Below, one piece after another: positions 54,971-61,903 of a DNA stretch of 64,000 bases. The notes below the pieces were generated by a model, which saw only the letters and a program-made list of their open reading frames with translations, was not told the DNA's origin and made no database searches. The DNA comes from PFJX01 sp044227325 (GTDB lineage: Bacteria; Pseudomonadota; Gammaproteobacteria; Burkholderiales; Thiobacillaceae), in contig JBGAFI010000003.1 of NCBI GenBank assembly GCA_044227325.1, positions 62,001 through 126,000 of the forward strand, written 5' to 3'. A program made the translations under genes and the position numbers. The stretch's first letter is position 1, and every line of letters starts with the position of its first letter.

Positions 54971-56010
54971 ATGAACCCGAATACTTCCCCCCTCGCCCAC
55001 CTGGACCGGATTCCGCCCGGCATCCACGGCGCCTGGGAGTACGAACCCCTGGCCCGGCGCTTCATCGCCGCGGCCAGCTACGAATACATCGCCGGCGGCG
55101 GCGGCCGCGACGTCACCCTGACGGCCAACCTGGATGCCTTCGCCGCCCCCGCCATCGTGCCGCGCCTGTTGCGTGACGCGAGCGCGGGCCATACCCGCGT
55201 GAACCTGCTGGGCCGGGAACTGGCCCACCCCATTCTGCTGGCGCCGGTGGCGCACCAGAAGCTCGCCCATCCCCAGGGCGAGCGGGAGACCGCCCGCGCC
55301 GCCGCCGCGAGCGACACCTGTCTGGTGGCCAGCACCCTGTCCTCCTTCCCGCTCGAGGACATCGCCCGTCTGGCCGGACCGGACAAATGGTTCCAGCTCT
55401 ATTTCCAGCCCGGGCGCGACGCCACCCTGGACCTGTTGCACCGCGCCGAGGCCGCCGGCTACGGCGCCCTCGTCGCGACCCTGGACGCCGCCATCCAGGC
55501 GCCCAGCCCGGGCGCCCTGCGCGCCGGCTTCCGCCTGCCCGGGGATTGCGCGCCGGCGAACCTGCGCGACCAGCCCGCGTCCGCGCCGGCGCTGCCCGCG
55601 CCCGGGCAAAGCCGCATCTTCCAGGGCCTGATGGCGCGGGCGCCCAGCCGGCCCTGACCCTGCGCGACCTGGGCGCGGCCGGCGTGGTGGTGTCCAACCA
55701 CGGCGGCCGTTCCCTGGACCAGGCCCCCGCCAGCCTGCGCATGTTGCCCGCCATCCGCGCCGCCCTGGGGCCGGACTATCCGGTGCTGCTGGACAGCGGC
55801 ATCCGCTCCGGCGCCGACGTGTTCAAGGCCCTGGCCCTGGGCGCCGACGCGGTGCTGGTGGGGCGCCTGCAGGTCTACGCCCTGGCCGTCGCCGGCGCCC
55901 TGGGCGTGGCCCACATGCTCAAGCTGCTGCGCGAGGAGCTGGAGGTGTGCATGGCCCTGGCCGGCTGCGCCACCCTGGCCGACATCGGCCCCGAATCCCT
56001 GTTGGCCTGA
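54971..56010 (+). pseudogene. FMN-dependent alpha-hydroxy acid dehydrogenase, frameshifted with internal deletion
   Basis: The N-terminal part (MNPNTSPLAHLDRIPPGIHG, YEYIAGGGGRDVTLTANLDA, LLAPVAHQKLAHPQGE) runs in one frame to a stop at 55657, and the C-terminal part (DLGAAGVVVSNHGGRSLDQA, catalytic His in SNHGGR, LLDSGIRSGADVFKALALGA) resumes in another frame at about 55655. Between GLMARAP and DLGAAG about 25-30 residues of a normal lactate/glycolate oxidase, including the FMN-binding Lys strand, are missing. Probably inactive; a sequencing error alone would not explain the missing segment. Confidence 0.8.
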
Positions 56011-56024
56011 TTCCGGAGAAACCC

Positions 56025-56708
56025 ATGCTGATTCCCATCGAACGCGTGCTGAGACAAGAGGAGGTGGGCGAATTCCGCGCCCTGCTGGAGCGGGCCGTTT
56101 GGCGCGACGGCGCCGAGACCGCCGGCTCCCTGGCGCGCGCCGTCAAGCGCAACCAGCAGCTGGAGGACGGCGGCGAGCTGGCGGTGAAGCTGGGCAACCA
56201 CATCCTGCGCCGCCTGGGCGCCCATCCCGGCTTCATCGCCGCCGCCCTGCCCCAGCGCATCTATCCGCCCAAGTTCAACCGCTACGCCGACGGCGGCCAC
56301 TATGGCGCCCACGTGGACAGCGCCATCATGCAGGTGCCGGGCACGGCGGTGAGCGTGCGCAGCGACCTGTCCGCCACCCTGTTCCTGGCGGAACCAGACG
56401 AATACGACGGCGGCGAACTGGAGATCGAGGGGCCGTTCGGCGTGCAGGCGGTGAAGCTGGCGGCGGGCGACCTGGTGCTGTACCCGTCCAGCAGCCTGCA
56501 CCGCGTCGCGCCGGTGACGCGGGGCGCCCGCGTCGCCGCCTTCTTCTGGATCCAGAGCCTGGTCGCCGACGAGGGCGCGCGCACCCTGCTGTACGACCTG
56601 GACCAGGCGATTCAGGGCCTCACCCCGGCGCTGGCGCCGGACGATCCGCGCCTGCTCAAGCTCACCGGCGTCTACCACAACCTGCTGCGGCGCTGGGCCG
56701 CGACCTGA
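56025..56708 (+). CDS. piuC: PKHD-type hydroxylase (PiuC/YbiX family)
   Basis: A 227-residue Fe(II)/2-oxoglutarate dioxygenase. The iron ligands are His and Asp in HYGAHVDSAIM and a later His in SSSLHRVAPVTRGAR, with the Arg binding 2-oxoglutarate. PiuC-type proteins regularly accompany siderophore receptors such as PiuA/Fiu and are Fur-controlled. ATG 56025 follows CGGAGAA. The substrate is unknown. Confidence 0.93.
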   Translation: MLIPIERVLRQEEVGEFRALLERAVWRDGAETAGSLARAVKRNQQLEDGGELAVKLGNHILRRLGAHPGFIAAALPQRIYPPKFNRYADGGHYGAHVDSAIMQVPGTAVSVRSDLSATLFLAEPDEYDGGELEIEGPFGVQAVKLAAGDLVLYPSSSLHRVAPVTRGARVAAFFWIQSLVADEGARTLLYDLDQAIQGLTPALAPDDPRLLKLTGVYHNLLRRWAAT

Positions 56709-56898
56709 ACGCCATCCGGCCGGGGAATGCGACAAGGGGCTGGCCCGGCGCGTCCATAGACGGCATGGCTGTCTTATTCAGGATGTCGATTGCAGCGTTC
56801 AGGCATTTCAATTGGATCAATGATGCGCCGCCACATACAGTTCGTCCCACGCAAGTTCATCAACCCCTCGCAGCAACCCACCCTTTAGGAGAAATAGG

Positions 56899-57465
56899 AT
56901 GCAAACCCTGATCAACACCGAAATCAAACCCTTCAAGGCCCAGGCCTACCAGAACGGCAAGTTCGAGCACGTGACCGATGAGGACCTGAAGGGCAAGTGG
57001 TCCGTGGTGTTCTTCTACCCCGCCGACTTCACCTTCGTCTGCCCCACCGAACTGGGCGATCTGGCCGACAACTACGCCGAGTTCCAGAAGATGGGCGTGG
57101 AGATCTACGCCGTGTCCACCGACACCCACTTCACCCACAAGGCCTGGCACGACACCAGCGAGACCATCGGCAAGATCCAGTTCCCCATGATCGGCGACCC
57201 CACCGGCGCCATCACCCGCAACTTCGGCGTGATGATCGAGGAAGCCGGCTTGGCCGAGCGCGGCACCTTTGTCATCGACCCGCAGGGCAAGATCCAGATC
57301 ATCGAGATCAACGCCGGCGGCATCGGCCGCGACGCTTCCGAGCTGCTGCGCAAGATCAAGGCCGCCCAGTACGTCGCCGCCCACCCGGGCGAGGTCTGCC
57401 CCGCCAAATGGAAGGAAGGCGAGGCCACCCTGGCGCCCAGCCTGGACCTGGTCGGCAAGATCTGA
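56899..57465 (+). CDS. ahpC: Alkyl hydroperoxide reductase subunit C
   Basis: A 188-residue typical 2-Cys peroxiredoxin: peroxidatic Cys48 in FTFVCPTELGDL, resolving Cys in GEVCPAKW near the C-terminus. It reduces H2O2 and organic peroxides and is regenerated by AhpF downstream. TAGGAG ribosome site. The 190-nt gap from piuC (56709-56898) shows no site I can name with confidence. Confidence 0.96.
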   Translation: MQTLINTEIKPFKAQAYQNGKFEHVTDEDLKGKWSVVFFYPADFTFVCPTELGDLADNYAEFQKMGVEIYAVSTDTHFTHKAWHDTSETIGKIQFPMIGDPTGAITRNFGVMIEEAGLAERGTFVIDPQGKIQIIEINAGGIGRDASELLRKIKAAQYVAAHPGEVCPAKWKEGEATLAPSLDLVGKI

Positions 57466-57473
57466 CCTTCACT

Positions 57474-57514
57474 CCCCTCTCCCCCCGGGAGAGGGGCAGG
57501 GGGAGAGGGAATCC
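57474..57514. repeat. GC-rich palindromic repeat, copy 5
   Basis: CCCCTCTCCC-CCC-GGGAGAGGGG with a CAGGGGGAGAGGGAATCC tail, 8 nt after the ahpC stop. It faces copy 6 tail to tail across about 24 bp. Confidence 0.75.
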
Positions 57515-57537
57515 GGCCAGCAATATCAATCGTGGTT

Positions 57538-57573
57538 CCCTCTCCCCAACCCTCCCCCGGAGGGGGAGGGGGC
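57538..57573. repeat. GC-rich palindromic repeat, copy 6
   Basis: CCCTCTCCCC tail followed by CCCTCCCCC-GG-AGGGGGAGGG palindrome, inverted relative to copy 5. The pair resembles a BIME, in the ahpC-ahpF gap. Confidence 0.75.
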
Positions 57574-57647
57574 ACCCCCAAAGCGCAACACCAAGCCGTT
57601 TCCAACGGTGACGCCTTCGTATTGCCCTTTACCTCAGGAGAAACACC

Positions 57648-59231
57648 ATGCTGGACGCCAACATCAAGACCCAACTCAAGGCCTACCTGGAAAAGCTCGT
57701 CGCCCCCATCGAGCTGGTGGCCTCTCTGGACGACAGCCCCAAGTCCGCCGAGATGCGCGGCCTGCTGGAGGACATCGCCGGCCTGTCGTCCAAGGTCGCC
57801 CTGCTCGAAAACGGCAACGACGCCCGCCGCCCGTCCTTCACCGTCGGCAAGGCGGACGAGGGGGAGACAGGCGCCCGCATCCGTTTCGCCGGCCTGCCCA
57901 TGGGCCACGAATTCACCTCGCTGATCCTGGCCCTGCTCCAGGCCAGCGGCTACGTGCCCAAGCTGGAAGCCGACGTGATCGAGCGGATCCGCGGCATCCA
58001 GGGCAGCTTCCGCTTCGAGACCTACATCTCCCTGTCCTGCCACAACTGCCCGGACGTGGTGCAGGCCTTGAACGCCATGGCGGCGCTGAATCCCGGCATC
58101 CAGAACGTGATGATCGACGGCGCCCTGTTCCAGGACGAAGTGGACGGGCGCCAGATCATGGCCGTGCCCAGCGTCTACCTGAACGGCGAACCGTTCGCCA
58201 ACGGCCGCATGGGCATCGAGGAAGTCATCGCCAGGCTGGACACCGGCGCTTCCGCCCGGGAAGCCGCGAAGCTCGCCGAACAGGCCCCCTTCGACGTGCT
58301 GGTGGTGGGCGGCGGCCCGGCCGGCGCGGCGGCGGCGGTGTACGCGGCGCGCAAGGGCATCCGCACCGGCGTGCTGGCGGAGCGCTTCGGTGGCCAGGTC
58401 ATGGACACCCTGGCCATCGAGAACCTCATCTCCGTGACCCGCACCGACGGGCCCAAACTGGCCCGGGCGTTGGAGGAACACGTGAAGGAATACGCCGTGG
58501 ACATCATGAATCTGCAAAAGGCGGCGGCCCTGATCCCCGGCCAGGCCGGCGGTTTCCATGAGGTGCGCCTGGAGAATGGCGCGCTGCTCAAGGCGAAAGC
58601 CGTGATCCTGGCCACCGGCGCCCGCTGGCGCGAGCTGAACGTGCCCGGCGAGCGGGAATACCGGGGCAAGGGCGTGGCCTACTGCCCCCATTGCGACGGC
58701 CCCCTGTTCAAGGGCAAGCACGTCGCCGTGGTGGGCGGCGGCAACTCCGGCGTGGAGGCGGCCATCGACCTGGCCGGTATCGTCGGCCACGTCACCCTGC
58801 TGGAATTCGGCGACGCGCTGCGCGCCGACGCGGTGTTGCAGAACAAGCTCCACAGCCTGCCCAACACCACCGTCATCAAGAGCGCACAGACCACGGAAGT
58901 GACCGGCGAGGTTGGCAAAAACGGCGGCAAGGTGAACGGGCTGACCTACACCGACCGGGTCACCGGCCAGAGCCAGCACATCGCCCTGGAAGGCGTGTTC
59001 GTGCAGATCGGCCTGCTGCCCAACACGGATTGGTTGAAGGGCGCCATCGAGCTGTCCCGGTTTGGCGAGATCATCGTCGACGCCAAGGGCCAGACCAGCG
59101 TGCCCGGCGTGTTCGCGGCCGGCGACTGCACCACCGTGCCCTACAAGCAGATCATCATCGCCATGGGCGAAGGCGCCAAGGCCAGCCTGTCCGCCTTCGA
59201 CCACCTGATCCGCGGCCCGCTTCCCGCCTGA
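57648..59231 (+). CDS. ahpF: Alkyl hydroperoxide reductase subunit F
   Basis: A 527-residue flavoprotein. The N-terminal thioredoxin-like double domain has CHNC near residue 128; FAD motif VVGGGPAGAAAAVYAARKG near residue 222; the thioredoxin-reductase-type redox site CPHC near residue 346 and NADH motif VVGGGNSGVEAAIDLAG. It passes electrons from NADH to AhpC. Ribosome site CAGGAGA before ATG 57648. A terminator follows. Confidence 0.96.
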   Translation: MLDANIKTQLKAYLEKLVAPIELVASLDDSPKSAEMRGLLEDIAGLSSKVALLENGNDARRPSFTVGKADEGETGARIRFAGLPMGHEFTSLILALLQASGYVPKLEADVIERIRGIQGSFRFETYISLSCHNCPDVVQALNAMAALNPGIQNVMIDGALFQDEVDGRQIMAVPSVYLNGEPFANGRMGIEEVIARLDTGASAREAAKLAEQAPFDVLVVGGGPAGAAAAVYAARKGIRTGVLAERFGGQVMDTLAIENLISVTRTDGPKLARALEEHVKEYAVDIMNLQKAAALIPGQAGGFHEVRLENGALLKAKAVILATGARWRELNVPGEREYRGKGVAYCPHCDGPLFKGKHVAVVGGGNSGVEAAIDLAGIVGHVTLLEFGDALRADAVLQNKLHSLPNTTVIKSAQTTEVTGEVGKNGGKVNGLTYTDRVTGQSQHIALEGVFVQIGLLPNTDWLKGAIELSRFGEIIVDAKGQTSVPGVFAAGDCTTVPYKQIIIAMGEGAKASLSAFDHLIRGPLPA

Positions 59232-59253
59232 GCCGCGCGGCGCGCCACGCCCC

Positions 59254-59281
59254 ACGCCTCTCCCGTCAGGAGAGGCGTTTG
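59254..59281 (+). terminator. Intrinsic terminator after ahpF
   Basis: ACGCCTCTCC-CGTCA-GGAGAGGCGT followed by TTTG, 22 nt after the ahpF stop. It separates ahpCF from the downstream Fur-controlled operon. Confidence 0.75.
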
Positions 59282-59355
59282 CCTTGCGCCGTGGCTGCGG
59301 CTGGGCGGCATGACGGCTCCCGTCGATAAAAATACGCGCATATCCGGGTTTGCCA

Positions 59356-59393
59356 TTGACACGGCCTCATGCGGTGTTGATAATTATTCTCAA
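59356..59393 (+). promoter_or_regulatory. Sigma-70 promoter with overlapping Fur box, driving the ferrosome-like operon
   Basis: TTGACA (59356-59361), 17-nt spacer, GATAAT (59379-59384): a near-perfect sigma-70 promoter. TTGATAATTATTCTCAA at 59377-59393 is a Fur box covering the -10. Transcription would start near 59391, leaving a leader of about 265 nt before the first gene at 59658. The rest of the 59232-59657 gap holds the terminator of ahpF and the GCCAGCC repeats. Confidence 0.85.
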
Positions 59394-59509
59394 CAAGTGA
59401 CCCACCCCAGGCCGGGGATCTCCCAAGGGAAAACCTCGGGAAATGGCCAGATCGCCAACCCGTGCCTGAGCTTTGACGCAGTACCCGTCCGGCAAACCCC
59501 GGACGCGTT

Positions 59510-59553
59510 GCCAGCCAGCCAGCCAAACCCGCCAGGGCGCGCCAGCCAGCCAG
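59510..59553 (+). promoter_or_regulatory. GCCAGCC repeat array in the leader of the ferrosome-like operon
   Basis: GCCAGCCAGCCAGCCAAACC from 59510, then GCCAGGGCGC and a second GCCAGCCAGCCAG at 59541, about 120 nt downstream of the predicted transcription start. Largest version of the element seen before other iron genes. Confidence 0.65.
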
Positions 59554-59657
59554 TCGGAAAACGATCAACCGCTGGATGCGCAGATGTTCGCTTTGCTAGG
59601 CCATGACATTCCCCTACTTCCCGCCGGATCGGCGCGCCGGCTTTTCGGAGTTGGCGC

Positions 59658-60005
59658 ATGAACGGCGCGGAGACTTTCGACGTGTCCGCCCTGCTCGGGA
59701 TGCGGCGCCACCTTTCCGTCGCGCATCACCTGCCCGGCCGCATCCGGCTGCGCCTGGGGCCCGCCCTGTGGGGCGGCGCCTCCCAAATCGACCGGGCAGC
59801 TTTCCAGCGCCTGCTGGACGGCTTGGAAGGCATCCGCGAGGTGCGCTTGAACAAGGCGGTGGCCTCGGTGGTGATCGAGTACGACCCCGCCCATGTCCCC
59901 CCGCAAAGCTGGGAGACCCTGCTGCGCGGCGACGCGGCCGCGGCGGGCGAACTATTGAACCGTTGGCTGGCGCGCCATGGCCAGTCGTTGCGAAACACCC
60001 TCTAG
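59658..60005 (+). CDS. HMA-like small protein, first gene of ferrosome-like operon
   Basis: A 115-residue soluble protein with a heavy-metal-associated-like ferredoxin fold. It begins with an Arg-rich strand HHLPGRIRLRL and has VRLNKAVASVVIEYDP, which mirrors VRINRKAASVVVSFDP at the N-terminus of the ATPase seven genes on. No CxxC metal site is present. ATG 59658 has GGAG 7 nt upstream. Likely an HMA_2-type domain that interacts with the ATPase or the small membrane proteins. Confidence 0.75.
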   Translation: MNGAETFDVSALLGMRRHLSVAHHLPGRIRLRLGPALWGGASQIDRAAFQRLLDGLEGIREVRLNKAVASVVIEYDPAHVPPQSWETLLRGDAAAAGELLNRWLARHGQSLRNTL

Positions 60006-60021
60006 GAAAAAGGAGTCGACG

Positions 60022-60570
60022 ATGAGCGAACAAGGCATGTCCGGGCAAGGCGCCGGACAAGGCGAAGGCGGCCAAGGCATGGGCGGCATGAATGGCGCGG
60101 GCCAGGGTGGCATGGGGCAATCCCAGGCCGGTCAGGCCATGCCCCCCCAACCTCCGCAATATCCTCCTCACTACCCGCCCGCCCAGGGTATGCCTTATTG
60201 GACCGGCCACGGCTATGCGATGCCGGCTTACCCGCCCGGCATGGGCCCGGCGGCGGGCCAGATGCCGGGGCAACAGGCGGACCAGCACGCCGGCCAGGGC
60301 ATGGCCCGGGCCATGCAGGAGATCGCCAACGGCGGCGGCCTGTCCAGCCTCACCAAACTGCTGGATTTCGACGACAAGGATTTCTGGAAGGGCGCCCTGG
60401 TGGGAGCGGCGGCGGTGCTGCTGCTGACCAACGATAACGTCCAACGCGCCTTGTTCCGGGGCGCGGTGAAGGGCCGCGATGCGGTCGAGGAAGGCGTCGG
60501 CAAGGTCAAGGAGGGCGTGGGCAAGGTGAAGGACAAGGTGCGCACCGCCAAGGAGAAGAGCGATGAGTGA
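60022..60570 (+). CDS. Met/Gly/Gln-rich single-helix membrane protein
   Basis: 182 residues from ATG 60022 (AAGGAG upstream). Residues 1-105 are disordered and rich in Gly, Met, Gln and Pro (GMGGMNGAGQGGMGQSQAGQ). Then FWKGALVGAAAVLLLTNDNV forms one membrane helix, followed by an amphipathic, YtxH-like repeat GVGKVKEGVGKVKDKV. It is clearly paralogous to the gene at 61281. Its end overlaps the next gene by 8 nt. Function unknown; see the ferrosome finding. Confidence 0.75.
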   Translation: MSEQGMSGQGAGQGEGGQGMGGMNGAGQGGMGQSQAGQAMPPQPPQYPPHYPPAQGMPYWTGHGYAMPAYPPGMGPAAGQMPGQQADQHAGQGMARAMQEIANGGGLSSLTKLLDFDDKDFWKGALVGAAAVLLLTNDNVQRALFRGAVKGRDAVEEGVGKVKEGVGKVKDKVRTAKEKSDE

Positions 60571-60931
60571 GCACAGCCTGGTTCCCTATACCCAAGGTGG
60601 CGCCTATCCGCCGGCCGCCGCGCCCGCTGAATCCCGCGCCTGCGAGGCGCTGATCAACATGGCCCTGGTGGGCGCCGTGGTGGGCGGTTCCGCCGCCGCC
60701 GCCCACAACGCCCTGCGCATGAAGCGGGACGAGACCGAACTGGGCGAGGCCATGCTCGCCACCGGCCGCGCGGCCGTCGCCAGCGCCGCGGCCACCGCCG
60801 TCGCGGGCGCGGCGGCCAACGCGGTGGCGGGCGAGGGCGTGCTGCGCCTGTCGGTCATGTTCGGCGTCGGCGCGGCCATGCTCTACGGCCTCAACCGCTG
60901 GGCCGAAGGCAAAGGAGAGAAAGATGTATGA
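60563..60931 (+). CDS. Small hydrophobic Gly/Ala-rich membrane protein
   Basis: 122 residues with two or three short helices: MALVGAVVGGSAAAAHNAL near residue 35 and AVASAAATAVAGAAANAVAG near 72, then a last helix LRLSVMFGVGAAMLYGLNRW. Gly/Ala-rich helices like these are reminiscent of organelle-shaping proteins such as the magnetosome MamD/Mms6 class, but I see no true homology. It overlaps both neighbours, so it is tightly coupled. Confidence 0.7.
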   Translation: MSEHSLVPYTQGGAYPPAAAPAESRACEALINMALVGAVVGGSAAAAHNALRMKRDETELGEAMLATGRAAVASAAATAVAGAAANAVAGEGVLRLSVMFGVGAAMLYGLNRWAEGKGEKDV

Positions 60932-61268
60932 CGCCGGACATCAACATCATCACGGCGTGAGGAAGAACCTCGTGGAAGGCATAGGCGGCGTGCTCATCGG
61001 CGCGGCGGCGGTGCTTCTGCTGACGCGCTTCCTCAAGGGCGGGAAGGCGGCCAGGGCCGAGGCGCCGGCACCCGCGCCGGAAAGCGTGGAGCAGGCCGCG
61101 CCGAAACCGGCTGCGCCGAAACGGGCCGCGTCCAAGCGCGCCGCGCCAGCCAAGGCCACCACGCCCGTCGCCAAGCAGCCAGGCCGCGCCCGGACGCAGA
61201 CGGCGGGGAAGGCCGCGACCAAACCCGCCGCGAAATCCGCGAATCCTCCCGAATCCACCGAAACCTGA
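60924..61268 (+). CDS. His-rich, Lys/Ala/Pro-tailed single-helix membrane protein
   Basis: 114 residues. The N-terminus has the cluster HQHHHG (possible metal ligand), then one helix (VEGIGGVLIGAAAVLLLTRF) with the same GAAAxxLLT core as the neighbours, then a long basic Lys/Ala/Pro tail (APKRAASKRAAPAKATTPVA). ATG 60924 overlaps the previous gene. Confidence 0.7.
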   Translation: MYDAGHQHHHGVRKNLVEGIGGVLIGAAAVLLLTRFLKGGKAARAEAPAPAPESVEQAAPKPAAPKRAASKRAAPAKATTPVAKQPGRARTQTAGKAATKPAAKSANPPESTET

Positions 61269-61280
61269 TTGGAGCAAGCA

Positions 61281-61661
61281 ATGGACCACCCCATGAATGC
61301 CTATTCCCAGTATCCCCAGCAAGGCGCGGGTTCCATGAGCCAGGCCCAGGGCCCCGCCATGGGCCAGGGCATGGGGCAGGCGATGCAGGGCCAGTATCCC
61401 CAGTCCATGGGCTATGCCGGTTATCCCATGGTTGCGCCCCAGTACCCGCAACAGCAGAACGGCAGCCTGCTCAACGAGCGCTTCTTCAAGGGCCTGCTGA
61501 TCGGCGCCGCCGCCGCCTACCTGCTCACCAACGAGAACGTGCAGCGCACCGCCATCAAGGGCGCGGTGAAGGCCTGGGGCCTGCTGCAGGGCGGCGTCGA
61601 GGAACTCAAGGAACGCTTCCATGACGCCGAAGCGGAAATCCGCGCGGAGACCGGCGAGTGA
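61281..61661 (+). CDS. Met/Gln/Tyr-rich single-helix membrane protein, paralogue of the 60022 gene
   Basis: 126 residues from ATG 61281 (TTGGAGC upstream). Disordered N-half (MGQGMGQAMQGQYPQSMGYA), then FFKGLLIGAAAAYLLTNENV as single helix, matching the 60022 product, then an amphipathic helix (GVEELKERFHDAEAEIRAE). The stop overlaps the next start (GTGA). Confidence 0.75.
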   Translation: MDHPMNAYSQYPQQGAGSMSQAQGPAMGQGMGQAMQGQYPQSMGYAGYPMVAPQYPQQQNGSLLNERFFKGLLIGAAAAYLLTNENVQRTAIKGAVKAWGLLQGGVEELKERFHDAEAEIRAETGE

Positions 61662-61900
61662 TCAGTCCGGGATACCCCGCGTTTACGCGCGGCTCGACAC
61701 CCCCCTCCCGCTCGGGGGGAGGGGATGGAGGTTCGCCCGGCCGGCATCGGCACGACGAGCCCCACGAAGGCGAGCCGGCCAAGCTGGATCGCTGGCTGGT
61801 GGGGCTGCTGGCCGGCGCCGCGTTGCTGTATCTCGCGGGCAAGGTGATGGGGCTCGGCCGGTCGCGTCCCGCCGGCACCCCGCGTCCACGGGAACGCTGA
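61658..61900 (+). CDS. Small single-helix membrane protein
   Basis: 80 residues from GTG 61658, which overlaps the preceding stop. A flexible N-half, partly encoded by palindromic repeat copy 7, then one helix (LDRWLVGLLAGAALLYLAGK) and a basic end. Its end is 3 nt before the ATPase start. Weakly conserved composition; coding is supported mainly by tight spacing and the shared helix pattern. Confidence 0.6.
   Translation: MISPGYPAFTRGSTPPSRSGGGDGGSPGRHRHDEPHEGEPAKLDRWLVGLLAGAALLYLAGKVMGLGRSRPAGTPRPRER
61700..61724. repeat. GC-rich palindromic repeat, copy 7, inside the 61658 gene
   Basis: CCCCCCTCCCG-CT-CGGGGGGAGGGG-type palindrome within the 5' part of the reading frame; encodes PPSRSGGGD. 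Third case of such a repeat within or at the start of a gene in this window. Confidence 0.7.
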
Positions 61901-61903
61901 TCC

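Noticed and set aside
59603..60025. A 140-codon frame overlapping the first gene of the ferrosome-like operon
   Set aside because: Arg/Pro-rich translation without motifs and in a different frame from the HMA-like protein that mirrors the ATPase N-terminus.
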